Below the pieces are notes generated by a model. The model had not been told where the DNA came from. It did not search any database and was given only the letters and a program-made list of their open reading frames with translations. 48,896 nt of DNA. It comes from Candidatus Bathyarchaeota archaeon (lineage in GTDB: Archaea; Thermoproteota; Bathyarchaeia; Bathyarchaeales; SOJC01). Position 1 is the stretch's first letter. Each line of letters starts with the position of its first letter. The translations under genes were made by a program, and so were the position numbers. The stretch spans positions 571,357 to 620,252 of the forward strand of contig CP070683.1 in assembly GCA_020352645.1 (NCBI GenBank), read 5' to 3'. Below are positions 8,780 through 18,346 of this stretch, in pieces.

Positions 8780-10093
8780 TTGTCGAGTCGTGCATCATAT
8801 TTCCAAACTTTGAAACTGCTTGAAGATCATCACAAGTGGTTTCGAGAAAGCATTCCTTTAATCGCAAGTGAGAATGTTTCAAGCCCGGCTGTCCGAGAAG
8901 CTCTAGCAAGTGACTTTGGTCATCGATATGCGGAGGGCTGGCCTGGTGAACGTGTGTACGCTGGATGCACTTACATTGATCAAGTTGAGCTCCTATGCAT
9001 GGATTTGATGAAAAGGCTTTTCAGCGCTGAGTTTGTCGATGTCCGCCCTATTTCCGGGGTAGTCGCAAACCTTGCCCTATACACAGCTTTCACCGAGCCG
9101 GGCGACGTTATGATGGCCCTATCGATCCCTTGCGGAGGCCACATCACAACTGGAAAGAAGCATCTCGGCGGAACGGCGGGAGCCGTTAAAGGTCTAGACG
9201 TGCGATACTTGGCCTTGGACTACAAAGAATTGAATATTGACGTAGACAAAACAAGAGAACGAGTGCGGAAACTGATCCAGAAGGGAGATCCTCCGAAACT
9301 CGTAATGTTTGGAGCCAGCGTGTTTCCATTTCCTCATCCAATAAAGGAGTTGGCCGATATCTTCCATGACGTTGGAGCCACTATTGGATATGATGCTGCG
9401 CATGTGGCTGGCTTAATCGCTGGAGGGATCTTCCAAGATCCTCTCCGAGAAGGAGCTGATGTTGTCAGCCTAAGCACGCACAAGACCCTATTCGGTCCAC
9501 AGCATGGCGGGATAGTCTCATGGGACAAACATTCAGAAGCCATTAAGAAAGCCACATTCCCAGGGATGGTGAGCAATCACCATTTGCATGCACTAGCTGG
9601 AGTGACCGTGGCTTGCGCCGAAATGATGGAGTTTGGGAGAGACTATACTAGGCAGGTCGTCAAGAATGCTCAGGCATTGGCGAAGGCTCTACACGATCGT
9701 GGATTCAACGTGCTAGCAGAACACAAGAATTTTACCGAGTCACAGGTCATTCTCATCGATATAACAAAGCAAGGTGATGGTGGAACCATAGAAGAGATAT
9801 TGGAAAAAGCAAACGTGATCATAAACCGCAATCTCTTGCCTTGGGACATAAAGGAAGGACGCCACTTCATGCATCCAGGCGGGATACGACTTGGGACATC
9901 AGAAGTGACAAGACTTGGAATGAAAGAACCTGAGATGGCTGAGGTAGCCGATTTCATCAAGAGAGTAATCATCAAGAAAGAAGACGTTAGAAGGGTTAAA
10001 GAGGAAGTGGCCGAATTCAGAAAGCGATACCAAAAAGTGCATTACTGCTTTGAGAACGCTACTGATGCATATGAATATGTGAGAATCCGGTAG
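8780..10093 (+). CDS. glyA: Serine hydroxymethyltransferase
   Basis: A PLP enzyme interconverting serine and glycine with a folate or pterin C1 carrier. Family marks are IPLIASENV, GGHITTG, the PLP-lysine segment STHKTLFGPQHGG (K235) and HPGGIRLGTSEVT. From TTG 8780 the protein is 437 aa, close to archaeal GlyA. The frame is open back to an ATG at 8669, but those 37 extra residues are hydrophobic and family-atypical and span a TATA-like box, so I prefer TTG 8780, which has GAGG 8 nt upstream. It stands as a single gene between Sec61 beta and the MazG-like gene. Confidence 0.95.
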   Translation: MSSRASYFQTLKLLEDHHKWFRESIPLIASENVSSPAVREALASDFGHRYAEGWPGERVYAGCTYIDQVELLCMDLMKRLFSAEFVDVRPISGVVANLALYTAFTEPGDVMMALSIPCGGHITTGKKHLGGTAGAVKGLDVRYLALDYKELNIDVDKTRERVRKLIQKGDPPKLVMFGASVFPFPHPIKELADIFHDVGATIGYDAAHVAGLIAGGIFQDPLREGADVVSLSTHKTLFGPQHGGIVSWDKHSEAIKKATFPGMVSNHHLHALAGVTVACAEMMEFGRDYTRQVVKNAQALAKALHDRGFNVLAEHKNFTESQVILIDITKQGDGGTIEEILEKANVIINRNLLPWDIKEGRHFMHPGGIRLGTSEVTRLGMKEPEMAEVADFIKRVIIKKEDVRRVKEEVAEFRKRYQKVHYCFENATDAYEYVRIR

Positions 10094-10163
10094 ACACGAT
10101 AAGGATTCGACTATCATGATTTGAATTGCCCAAACTAAACTTCTTGGACAACAAACTGAGGAA

Positions 10164-10472
10164 ATGACCGTGATCTCTGTTGCTGAATTCCAAGATCTTA
10201 TGAACCGCACTTATTTTGACAAGGATTCTAAAAGAGGACCACATGGAACCTATGAATGGCTGAGGGAAGAAGTGATAGAGCTGGGAGATGCAATGCAAGG
10301 TAAAGATAGACAAGCATTGGAAGATGAGTTTGCTGATGTCTTTGCGTGGCTTACTTCATTGGCCAACATATTAGGAGTAGACTTGGAGCGAGCTGCATTG
10401 AAGAAGTATGCTGACGGCTGTCCGAAATGCCATCTCTCGCCATGCAGATGTGTTTACAGAGAGACCAGCTGA
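10164..10472 (+). CDS. MazG-like nucleotide pyrophosphohydrolase with a C-terminal Cys cluster
   Basis: A 102-aa protein of the all-alpha NTP pyrophosphohydrolase (MazG-like) type. It shows the paired acidic motif EExxE (E35, E36, E39) and ExxD (E55, D58) that bind Mg in the family, which hydrolyses nucleoside triphosphates to monophosphates and often cleans the nucleotide pool. After the helical domain it ends in CPKCHLSPCRC (C86, C89, C94, C96), a likely zinc-binding tail. GAGGAA precedes the ATG. The substrate is unknown. Confidence 0.75.
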   Translation: MTVISVAEFQDLMNRTYFDKDSKRGPHGTYEWLREEVIELGDAMQGKDRQALEDEFADVFAWLTSLANILGVDLERAALKKYADGCPKCHLSPCRCVYRETS

Positions 10473-10477
10473 GTGGC

Positions 10478-10771
10478 CTACAAGCGCTGCTGCCCTTTGC
10501 CACTGAGCTGCCAAGCGTAAGGTTTCTTCTTTCTCCTACGAAGAACTATTCCTTCACGTTCTAGAAGACGCAAATGATGGATAACCACGCCATAGCTTAG
10601 TTGTGAGCTTCGCGCAATATCCATTGCCGTTGAGATTCTTCTTTCAAGAACCCTGAGAATTTTGCTGCGGGAAGCCAACCCTTGTTTCACATTTCTAGTT
10701 TCGCTCAAGTAAGCGTTTGGGTGGAAGGCTAATTTGGCCATAGCCATCAGACATACTCTGCTGTACTTCAT
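10478..10771 (-). CDS. Winged helix-turn-helix DNA-binding protein
   Basis: A 97-aa protein whose residues ~34-90 form an ArsR-like winged helix. The helix-turn-helix is TAMDIARSSQLSYGVVIHHLRLLEREG, followed by a basic wing (RRRKKKPYAW). No metal or ligand-binding residues are obvious. It lies 11 bp downstream of the PolD large-subunit gene on the same strand and is probably co-transcribed with it. Target genes are unknown. Confidence 0.75.
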   Translation of the reverse strand: MKYSRVCLMAMAKLAFHPNAYLSETRNVKQGLASRSKILRVLERRISTAMDIARSSQLSYGVVIHHLRLLEREGIVLRRRKKKPYAWQLSGKGQQRL

Positions 10772-10782
10772 ATAGAAAAGTT

Positions 10783-13700
10783 TTAGGCGAAATCTGCAAG
10801 ACTCACTTGACGAGGCTTCTTACCTTCAAACAATGTGGAAATCTCATCCCTGACCAGCTCTATTCTTTGAAGATAGTATTTCGGGAGCTTATATTTCTCA
10901 ATGAGGAATTGAGCTGCCTCAAGATATTTCTCTATTCCACCCCGGTACACAGTAAGCGATAGTATACCGCCACATTTGGGGCACTTGCCCCTCAATGGTA
11001 TACGGCGAAAGCGTCTGTTACAGAGTCTGCAGCGAAAGCCCTGCGTCGAGAAAGCCCGCAGGTTCCCTGAAATGTCTCTGAGAAAGTGTTTAGTCAATAC
11101 TTTCCAAGCCACTTCTTTTGCGTTTACAGCTTCGATTTTTTCTGCAAGCTCAAGCTGTCCTTTCAGTTTATCTGTCATTTTTCTAAGCTTTTTATACATG
11201 CTTTCACGGTTTCCTAGATTGATGTTCGAAACAGGGACTGTAAAACCGAAGCCTTCAAACTGTGTCTCGGTGCCGAGTCGATCCGCAACCAAATCCACTA
11301 GGTTTCGGGTGTTCACAGAAGAGTTTTGTTTCAGGGTTGCTTTGTAGAACTCTGCTGAATAATGTCTAGATACGTCGAATTCGTGTGCTTGCCGCTGAAC
11401 TTCCAATGGATTCACAACGGGGATTAAGAAGAGTGGAGCATCCATTATGCCTCCTATCTGGGAGGGCAAATATGCTGTTGAGAAATTCAGCAGTGTATCA
11501 AGTGCAAGCATCAATGCGTCTTCATCACCATCACAATCGCGTCGCTTGGCAGAGTGCCAAAGGGGATGAGCGTAGCATACATTGAGTTTGGTGAAACCTG
11601 CCACACGACCTAGAATGCCCGCTGACGTGTGAGGAGCAAGACCTACAATTAGATTTCCGATCAGATCTTTCGGTTCTTTCACGTTGTAGTATTTTGGGAG
11701 CTTGTAAAGCCTCTCGAGAAGTTGATCTATAAACCTTGCAACACGAACAAAATACATCGCACATTTTCGCGGAATAATGACATCTTGCACCTTCAACTCG
11801 CATATTTGCTCTTTGTCGTTCAGAGGCTTATCCTCAATGTCGAAGAAGTAACCAAGCTGCTTCAGTTTGTCTATCGAAGCTTCAACTTCCTCAGGCTTGA
11901 AGTGGGTTAGAGGCGCGTTTGTAGCGTCGAAGCGGATTGTACCGTCCTTGTACACTGAGAGATCTTCTTTCGATCGCAAAATCCCTTTTTCAATGATTTC
12001 GGCACTCTTCTTTTCGTTTGTGAGGCCCTTCACCCCCTTGACCTTTCTCGGTGGTCTCATCTCCAATGCCTGACCGGCTTTGCGGATTTCAGCTTTAAGA
12101 TCGATGGTTTGAGGGGTGAAGCACTTGGTAGGAGCCTTGCAAGAAGGGCAGACATCGACCTCAACCTTTTTACCGCACAGTGGACAGTACTTTTCGAAAG
12201 CTGTTTCGTTGCTACATAACTGACATCTGGCTCCAGAAGCTGGCTTTCCGCACTTTAGGCAGCGTCTTCTCGCCAGTTCCACTCTAATAGGGCCTTTCTG
12301 GGAAGCTGAAATGAGGTCACGTTGTGAGCCTCCAGCTAGTCCTACAGGGAAAAGTAGATGGACCCGAGGCTTCATGTCTCGCCTTTTAGCCTTTTCAGGT
12401 CTACCCATACGTGCTCCCAGGATTGTTGGAGCCTTTGCCCGAATAGTTACGTCTGAAAGAGTATTTAGAGCATCCAGTGAAGACAGAGAGGCGTCAACGT
12501 GACGATCCTGCAAACCAAGGCCTAAGCTTGCGAAAACTGCATGTGCTGGTTCGCCATCTATTATTATCTTACCATCTTCAACACGGTGAGGCAGGCATAA
12601 GCGTTCTAGTATGCTTTTCACTCTTGCGTTTTCGTCAAACCGAATTCTTGAAGCTTGCCCATTGTCCTCTTTCACGCCGCGGCGCTTCAGGATCCACTGC
12701 CGCATTTCCTGCAGTTCTTGAGTCGTGATATGTGTCCAGAAGAAAGTGCAATGCGGGTGCAGAGGGACGCTAAGGAGTTTGGCTATGGTTACTGCTTCTG
12801 CGGCTTTTGGTTTGCACGTGTAAGGGTTGGCCAAGATTGTTTCGAGTCGTTTCTTTGGCATCTTTAGGTGTTTTGCTGCTTCTTCCATGTTGCTTTCAAA
12901 GCACTCAGCTATTCTAAGTTTTAGCTCAGTGCACCACCAATCTTCGGTGTATCCTGAAGGGCGAAGCTCTTTGTTGTTGTATAGGAAATCGCCAAAGCTT
13001 ATGAGTAGGTCGCCTAAGAATAGAATCTTAGCAATCTGATTTTTTATATCATGGATATTCTGGTCTGTGACCCGGGCAACTGAGCCATTCTTAAGCAACA
13101 CCACAGGCGGCTCGATCGTATCGACTGGCATAACGACGCCTCCTTTGCCTGGAAATTCTATCCGAATCTGCGTCCCCCCTGCAAGGAAACGATCAAGGAC
13201 CGTCATAGTCAAAGGATGAATTCCAACTGCGGCCAGTCCGGTGTTTCTTGCTCGACCATAGCGTAGACGGAATCCCCCTCGTTCAGAGGGAAATGAGAAA
13301 ATCGGGCGACCTGCAATAATGTCTTCCATGAAGCCCGCATTGTTTTCTGACTCTCTTGATCCTTCAGTATCTCCTAACTTTTGAAGCCAGTCCCAACCTT
13401 CAATTCCCAGCTTCTTGACTATTGTGGAAACCTTGGCGGCTCGCCCTATTACGCCATCATTCAGCACCCGTAGTGCTCCTCCACGAACACGATTGGTTTC
13501 TACTCGTGGCAGATTGCGAAAAGACTGTACCTCAACCGGGTTTGACTCTGTTCCAGTTACTTCCACGGGCAGTAGTTCCAAAGTCATTCGGAGGTCGTGA
13601 TCGCTAACATGATATTGAAAGCGTCCTACACTTCGTTCAAACAGTCTCATTTCCTCTATGAACCGATTGATCTCCTCTTCTGTGGGCTTGTAACGGTCTA

Positions 13701-14196
13701 ACCCAAGAAGGCGACGTACAAAGTCACCGACGACTAGAGTCAAAGCTTGGTCTGTACCACCAGCTGACCGAATTGGTCCAGCGTAGTATATTGCAAGGTA
13801 ATTCGATTGATCAGAATTGGTCTTTATGGCTATCCTTGCTATTCCCTGCAGAGGGGCTGCGGTGATTCCTTCTGTCAGAATGGCTAGAGCTGTTCGGACG
13901 GCTTGTTCGGCTGCGTCTTTAACTTCCAAGTGGCTGAATTTCCCATAGACAATTTCCTCAGCAATCTTGAAAGCGATTTCTTCACGGGGAAGCTTTTCAC
14001 TGAGTGTTCTAATACTCTCGGCGACTCCAGCAGGACCGACCAGCCCTTCCACGAGTTCGGCAAGATCCCTAGCGACTTTGGATTCGGGTTTCAAGGCAGG
14101 ATCAACACCTTTCCAGCGTGCTTTTGTGGCAATGTCAAAGAGTTCTCTTAACTCACTTTCTAGGGAAGATGTATATCGCTGCTGTTTTTCACTCAT
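10783..14196 (-). CDS. polC: DNA polymerase II (PolD) large subunit DP2
   Basis: About 1137 aa, the catalytic subunit of the archaeal replicative D-family polymerase. Visible family features are the N-terminal AxKARWKGVDP region, YYAGPIRSAGGTDQAL, HPLWHSAKRR, and the active-site motif DCDGDEDA (about 887-894), whose aspartates bind metal in the double-psi beta-barrel core. Several Cys4 zinc knuckles lie mid-protein and near 1056-1077. No intein interrupts it. The frame is open to a TTG at 14289, but family proteins begin near the ATG at 14196, which I chose; CCTTATACATG about 60 bp upstream may be its TATA box. Its partner DP1 is at 16757-18346. Confidence 0.97.
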   Translation of the reverse strand: MSEKQQRYTSSLESELRELFDIATKARWKGVDPALKPESKVARDLAELVEGLVGPAGVAESIRTLSEKLPREEIAFKIAEEIVYGKFSHLEVKDAAEQAVRTALAILTEGITAAPLQGIARIAIKTNSDQSNYLAIYYAGPIRSAGGTDQALTLVVGDFVRRLLGLDRYKPTEEEINRFIEEMRLFERSVGRFQYHVSDHDLRMTLELLPVEVTGTESNPVEVQSFRNLPRVETNRVRGGALRVLNDGVIGRAAKVSTIVKKLGIEGWDWLQKLGDTEGSRESENNAGFMEDIIAGRPIFSFPSERGGFRLRYGRARNTGLAAVGIHPLTMTVLDRFLAGGTQIRIEFPGKGGVVMPVDTIEPPVVLLKNGSVARVTDQNIHDIKNQIAKILFLGDLLISFGDFLYNNKELRPSGYTEDWWCTELKLRIAECFESNMEEAAKHLKMPKKRLETILANPYTCKPKAAEAVTIAKLLSVPLHPHCTFFWTHITTQELQEMRQWILKRRGVKEDNGQASRIRFDENARVKSILERLCLPHRVEDGKIIIDGEPAHAVFASLGLGLQDRHVDASLSSLDALNTLSDVTIRAKAPTILGARMGRPEKAKRRDMKPRVHLLFPVGLAGGSQRDLISASQKGPIRVELARRRCLKCGKPASGARCQLCSNETAFEKYCPLCGKKVEVDVCPSCKAPTKCFTPQTIDLKAEIRKAGQALEMRPPRKVKGVKGLTNEKKSAEIIEKGILRSKEDLSVYKDGTIRFDATNAPLTHFKPEEVEASIDKLKQLGYFFDIEDKPLNDKEQICELKVQDVIIPRKCAMYFVRVARFIDQLLERLYKLPKYYNVKEPKDLIGNLIVGLAPHTSAGILGRVAGFTKLNVCYAHPLWHSAKRRDCDGDEDALMLALDTLLNFSTAYLPSQIGGIMDAPLFLIPVVNPLEVQRQAHEFDVSRHYSAEFYKATLKQNSSVNTRNLVDLVADRLGTETQFEGFGFTVPVSNINLGNRESMYKKLRKMTDKLKGQLELAEKIEAVNAKEVAWKVLTKHFLRDISGNLRAFSTQGFRCRLCNRRFRRIPLRGKCPKCGGILSLTVYRGGIEKYLEAAQFLIEKYKLPKYYLQRIELVRDEISTLFEGKKPRQVSLADFA

Positions 14197-14386
14197 CCGT
14201 AGATGCAAGAAGCTCACACATTCACTGGAATTACCTGTTCGTATTTTGGGTTTTCTAACATGTATAAGGCTAAGGGTCTTGTCATCCAATGTCCAACATG
14301 AACTCGCAGCAAGGAAGATCTCTCACACCTAAAGAATTTTCTAGCTTTCCTTTAGCTGATCTTGCTCGAAGTGAAAAGGGAGCTTT

Positions 14387-15142
14387 TCAAACTAACCCAT
14401 TGTCTCTAACTGTAGTGACAACTTCTCTAAATCCCTCTTTGGCTCCAGTCTCTTCGATTATGTTTCCAGTTACAACTATATCTGCTCCAGAAGTAACTGC
14501 AGCCTCCGCTTGATGGCAGGTACGAATCCCACCTCCAACAATCAGAGGAATTTCTATAACACGCTTCACGGTCTTGATCAGCAATTTTGGAACTGGTTGA
14601 CTGGCTCCAGAGCCAGCTTCCAAATAGACGAATCTCATTCCAAAATACTGGGCTGCCAATGCATGCACTGCGACAAGTTCAGGTTTTGTGTAAGGAATCG
14701 GAACAGCTCTACCTACAATCCCGGCTGTGCCACCTTCTCCCACAATAATGTATCCAAGAGGCAGAGTTTCCAGTTTATACTTCTTGATCATTGGAGCCCC
14801 TAGAACTTGAGCGCCAATTAGGAAATACGGATCAACAGAATTCAGCAGTGACATAAACCAAATTGCATCAGCGTATTTGCTGATTCCAGTCACGTTGTTC
14901 GGAAACAAGATAACCGGAATTTGGACAGATCGTTTAATTGCTTTTACGATGTTATCCAAGTGCGATGTGTTGGTTGAGGTTGATCCGCCCACCATAATAG
15001 CAGCTGTCTTAAATTCCTCAGCCTTTGAAGCAAGTCGAGAGGCAGAAGAGGGTGTAACTTTCTCCGGATCAATGAGAGTGAGATGGATTGCGCCATCGTT
15101 GCGGATGGCGTAATGGAGGTGTTTTTCTACTGGCCCCATCAT
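14387..15142 (-). CDS. Geranylgeranylglyceryl phosphate synthase
   Basis: A 251-aa TIM-barrel prenyltransferase that joins sn-glycerol-1-phosphate to geranylgeranyl diphosphate, the first committed step of archaeal ether lipids. Seen in sequence: HLTLIDPEK near the N-terminus, MVGGST, FVYLEAGSGA, GGGIRT and the ADIVVTGNIIEE phosphate-binding end. Length and motifs match the group II/GGGPS family. It is in a run of minus-strand genes, 13 bp after the Elf1-like gene. A second Met two residues in is an alternative start that changes little. Confidence 0.93.
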   Translation of the reverse strand: MMGPVEKHLHYAIRNDGAIHLTLIDPEKVTPSSASRLASKAEEFKTAAIMVGGSTSTNTSHLDNIVKAIKRSVQIPVILFPNNVTGISKYADAIWFMSLLNSVDPYFLIGAQVLGAPMIKKYKLETLPLGYIIVGEGGTAGIVGRAVPIPYTKPELVAVHALAAQYFGMRFVYLEAGSGASQPVPKLLIKTVKRVIEIPLIVGGGIRTCHQAEAAVTSGADIVVTGNIIEETGAKEGFREVVTTVRDNGLV

Positions 15143-15155
15143 GGTTAATCATCCG

Positions 15156-15425
15156 CTAAGAAGCTGCCGCAGCTTCGGAGGATTTGGCAGTTCTCAACTC
15201 GCTGTAATATCTGTCAGTAAACTTGCAGTAAACGTCTATTTCTTTGTCAGTCTGTTTAAAAGAAAGCTGGTTGGTCAAACTGCAACCACCGCAATGCACT
15301 GTAGCCTTTTCGTCCTCTTTCACGAACTCAACTCGCACGGCTTCTTTCCCACATCGAGGGCAGAGGAAAACCTGTGGCAATCTTCTCTTCGGAATGCGCA
15401 CAACCTTTCTCCGCCGCCTTCCCAA
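15156..15425 (-). CDS. Elf1-like transcription elongation factor (zinc ribbon)
   Basis: An 89-aa protein with a very basic N-terminus ([15 protein letters not shown]) followed by a Cys4 zinc ribbon (CPRCG about 22-26 and CGGC about 45-48). This matches archaeal homologs of eukaryotic Elf1, which binds RNA polymerase during elongation. It starts with TTG at 15425 after GAGGG; no ATG is available in frame. A TATA-like TATTTAAG lies about 40 bp upstream. It is probably the first gene of an operon with GGGP synthase. Confidence 0.82.
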   Translation of the reverse strand: MGRRRRKVVRIPKRRLPQVFLCPRCGKEAVRVEFVKEDEKATVHCGGCSLTNQLSFKQTDKEIDVYCKFTDRYYSELRTAKSSEAAAAS

Positions 15426-15544
15426 AGGATACCCTCTTATCTTTATTTTCTATGTTGTCATTGCTTAAATACTTAGTTTAACTTCTGAAAACCAATGCTC
15501 TGAGGTTTCTCGTCCCCAACAAGCATCCTCAGGAGTAACAGTCT

Positions 15545-16525
15545 TTAGAGCTCAATCGGCATCACTAAATCTGCAATGTCCACGCTATGACCGAAGATTC
15601 TATGAATAGATGATGCAGTTGTTATAATGTATGGAACGATCTCTGCAGGCTCGTTTTTCGCTGCGAGTTCTATGTCATGCAGCATTCTGTCCATCTCTGC
15701 CCGTTCACCCCGGACTTTCTCCGCCAACACAACACTGCGCCCGAAGAAGGATCTTAATGAGTCTTCCTGTGCGTCATAAGTTGAAGAATGAAATTTCGCG
15801 ACTAATTGGGAGGTTTCTCTAGAAATCCGAGTGCTTTTCAAAGCCAAAGCCTTCAAGGCGATTTCCACGGCTCGATCGCCTATTGTTTCAACTAGGCTTG
15901 CACACATACGATAATCAAGACAATCAATAGACCGTATTCTTAGTTCTTCGCCTAATCTGGGGTTCTGTATAATTGTCCGTAAGATTCGCACAAGAAGAAA
16001 ATACAGCCTGTTTACTTCATCATCGCGAGCTATTACGTTCTTGGCAATATGCACGTCGCCATCTATAAATGCGGTCACAGCATCGCGGTGCATGCTAGCA
16101 GCAATATTGTACTCACGCCTCAGAATCTTCTCAGGTGGGAAGGCAGCGGGTTCCAATAAACACTGTAGCACGATGCTGGCGTAATCTTCTTCTACAATCT
16201 CCAAACCAACAAGACGCCCAGAAGCCTTCTTGATCAGTGATCGCTCCTCGGGAGAAATTCTATCCTTTGCAACAACACGAATTATATCGAATCCCAGCAA
16301 GTATCTGCCCATTATTTCTCGATCTAAGTAAGACGAAGGCTTTAAGACAACGCCTAGCGGTTCACGCTTGACGTTATATTCCGGATCGAGGCATAAGCGA
16401 CCATCAACTGATTGCGAAATCGCTAGAACAGTGCCTTTGCTCAATCCCGCCTGTTCAGCCCAATCCTTGGGCAAGGAGACGAAAAACGTCCCGCTATGAG
16501 TACGTTGAACTCTACGAAGTTCCAT
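15545..16525 (-). CDS. PhoU-like regulator with an N-terminal AbrB/SpoVT domain
   Basis: A 326-aa protein. Residues 1-50 form an AbrB/MazE-type swapped-hairpin DNA-binding domain (RRVQRTHSGTFFVSLPKDWA). The remainder is two helical PhoU-like repeats (about 120-215 and 220-326), with conserved DYRMCASLVETIGDRA in the first. Archaeal proteins of this type are annotated as phosphate uptake regulators, but no phosphate transporter is nearby. It has its own probable promoter at 16571-16580. Confidence 0.82.
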   Translation of the reverse strand: MELRRVQRTHSGTFFVSLPKDWAEQAGLSKGTVLAISQSVDGRLCLDPEYNVKREPLGVVLKPSSYLDREIMGRYLLGFDIIRVVAKDRISPEERSLIKKASGRLVGLEIVEEDYASIVLQCLLEPAAFPPEKILRREYNIAASMHRDAVTAFIDGDVHIAKNVIARDDEVNRLYFLLVRILRTIIQNPRLGEELRIRSIDCLDYRMCASLVETIGDRAVEIALKALALKSTRISRETSQLVAKFHSSTYDAQEDSLRSFFGRSVVLAEKVRGERAEMDRMLHDIELAAKNEPAEIVPYIITTASSIHRIFGHSVDIADLVMPIEL

Positions 16526-16570
16526 CTTCTCACATCAAACTCGGAATTCGAGGTCTAGAACATTGCTATC

Positions 16571-16580
16571 ATATATAAAT
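16571..16580. promoter_or_regulatory. Symmetric TATA box between PhoU-like gene and polB
   Basis: ATATATAAAT reads as a good archaeal TATA box on either strand. It is about 48 bp from the PhoU-like start (minus). In the plus direction it would give the PolD small-subunit gene an unusually long leader of about 155 nt. Confidence 0.5.
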
Positions 16581-16613
16581 GTAGATGGAGGCCACAGATC
16601 TTAAGAGAAGTAT

Positions 16614-16647
16614 CTTGGCTTTTTCCATTCGGAGAACCGAAGCCAAG
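16614..16647 (+). other. Hairpin in the leader of polB
   Basis: CTTGGCTT (16614-16621) is complementary to AAGCCAAG (16640-16647). Inside the loop TTCGG (16628-16632) can pair with CCGAA (16637-16641) around an AGAA tetraloop. The two pairings share two bases, so either a long hairpin with a bulge or an 8-bp stem is possible. It lies about 110 bp before polB in a non-coding stretch. Role unknown. Confidence 0.5.
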
Positions 16648-16756
16648 AGGCTAGGGAGATGTATCCAACATTTACCGAAAAGGTACTTAGCATAGAAGGC
16701 TAAAGTATAGAGAGGATTCAAGCAGCGCTGAAAACGAACAGGGAAAGGAATATGTT

Positions 16757-18346
16757 GTGACGCCGACCGGCAATCAACTGGAGCTCAAGAGAGAGCGGGA
16801 TTGTGAGAGAGAAGTTCGGATCGCACTGTCTTCTTCCCTTAGCGCAGGTTTTCATATCGACGTTGAAGCATTCAACTTTCTCACGTTGATATCCAAAACG
16901 CAAAGCCCCGCTAAGCTTATAGAAGCAACTTTGAGCAAACTTCAAAAGCTTGAAGATAGTCCACTTTTCATTAGTAGAGATATTCTTGAAGAAACAGCAG
17001 AGGAGATATTTCCAGAGAAAGAAGAATCGAATGTACTTACCAAAGCCTCCGCTTCACGCGAGTCCCTAACAGGCAAACTGAAGAACGCTTTCATTCCAAG
17101 AGCAAGGGACATCCAGAAGGATGTAGTCGTTTTAGAAGACCCAACAACGAAGACTTGTTCAACAGGATCAATCGATGAGTATCTAGCTTGTTTCAAAGAC
17201 AGATTCCAACGAATGACTCGGCTGCTTCGGCGTAGAATGGATTCCCGCGATGCCATGACGATTAAAGACGCCTTCAGAGCAGCTCCTAAGACGAAAGTCA
17301 AGATAATCGCTATGGTGACTGAGAAACGTGAATCGCATCACGGAGTCTTTTTAAGAGTTGAAGACCTGCAATCGAGTACAACAGTGTTGATCCCAAGAAA
17401 CTCATCAAGAGAGCTACGTGAGCAGGCAAGGCTTCTATTGCCTGACCAAGTGATATGCTTGAGCTTAACAAAGAGCAGAAGAGGTTTGTTGATTGCTCAA
17501 GAACTCTTTTTCCCAGATATCCCTCGTAGAAAGCCTGCTGGAGCAAAAGAAGAAGTCTATGCTGCGTTAATATCTGATCTCCACGTGGGAAGCAGAGAGT
17601 GCATGGAGAGTGAATTCGCGCGATTTCTGCTATGGCTCAATGGAAAATACGGGAACAAGGACCTGAGAGATGTCGCTGGTCTGGTGAAATACGTCGTCAT
17701 TGCTGGTGATGTTGTAGATGGTATTGGCATTTATCCAAACCAAGTTGACGAACTGGAGGTACTTGATGTTTTTGAGCAGTATAAGAAAGCTGCAGGATTT
17801 ATTGAGCAGATACCGGATTACATTGAGGTTATTGTTATTCCTGGAAACCACGACGCATCTAGGAAAGCCTTGCCACAGCCTGCATTACCAAAAGATTATG
17901 CTGAGCCATTGTTCGAAAAGCGAGATATCATCTCGTTGGGAAACCCGTCAACTATAAGCCTCCACGGTGTGGAATGTCTTGTCTATCATGGGCGAAGTTT
18001 GGATGATGTATTGGCAACCGCTGCGGACATGGATTTTCATTCGCCTGAAAGGGCGATGCGCTTAATGTTGAGAAGTAGACATTTGGCACCGTCGTATGGT
18101 CAACGCACATTGATTGCTCCCGAAAGCAGAGACTTTCTCGTCATAGAGCGTATCCCAGATATTCTCCACGCAGGTCATGTGCACGTAATGAAACATTGCT
18201 TCTACAATGGAACCCTGCTGGTAAACTCTGGCGCTTGGCAAGGGCAAACAAGCTATCAAAGGAATTTAGGGCTAGAACCCACGCCGGGCATTGTTCCAGT
18301 AGTAAATCTTAAAACCCTTGCGGTCACACCAATTGACTTCACGTAA
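16757..18346 (+). CDS. polB: DNA polymerase II (PolD) small subunit DP1 (proofreading exonuclease)
   Basis: A 529-aa subunit with an N-terminal helical and linker part (1-170), an OB-fold region (about 180-255), and a C-terminal calcineurin-like phosphoesterase. Metal-site motifs are intact: SDLHVGS (D274, H276), AGDVVDG (D318), PGNHD (N364, H365), and GHVHV near 470, so it should be an active 3'-5' exonuclease. It starts with GTG 16757 after GGAAAGGAA. Its 3' end overlaps the convergent orc1/cdc6 gene by 8 bp. Together with DP2 it forms the replicative polymerase. Confidence 0.96.
   Translation: MTPTGNQLELKRERDCEREVRIALSSSLSAGFHIDVEAFNFLTLISKTQSPAKLIEATLSKLQKLEDSPLFISRDILEETAEEIFPEKEESNVLTKASASRESLTGKLKNAFIPRARDIQKDVVVLEDPTTKTCSTGSIDEYLACFKDRFQRMTRLLRRRMDSRDAMTIKDAFRAAPKTKVKIIAMVTEKRESHHGVFLRVEDLQSSTTVLIPRNSSRELREQARLLLPDQVICLSLTKSRRGLLIAQELFFPDIPRRKPAGAKEEVYAALISDLHVGSRECMESEFARFLLWLNGKYGNKDLRDVAGLVKYVVIAGDVVDGIGIYPNQVDELEVLDVFEQYKKAAGFIEQIPDYIEVIVIPGNHDASRKALPQPALPKDYAEPLFEKRDIISLGNPSTISLHGVECLVYHGRSLDDVLATAADMDFHSPERAMRLMLRSRHLAPSYGQRTLIAPESRDFLVIERIPDILHAGHVHVMKHCFYNGTLLVNSGAWQGQTSYQRNLGLEPTPGIVPVVNLKTLAVTPIDFT

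Noticed and set aside
14197-14289. N-terminal extension of the PolD large subunit from TTG 14289
   Set aside because: Family proteins begin near the ATG at 14196, and the extension contains a likely TATA box.
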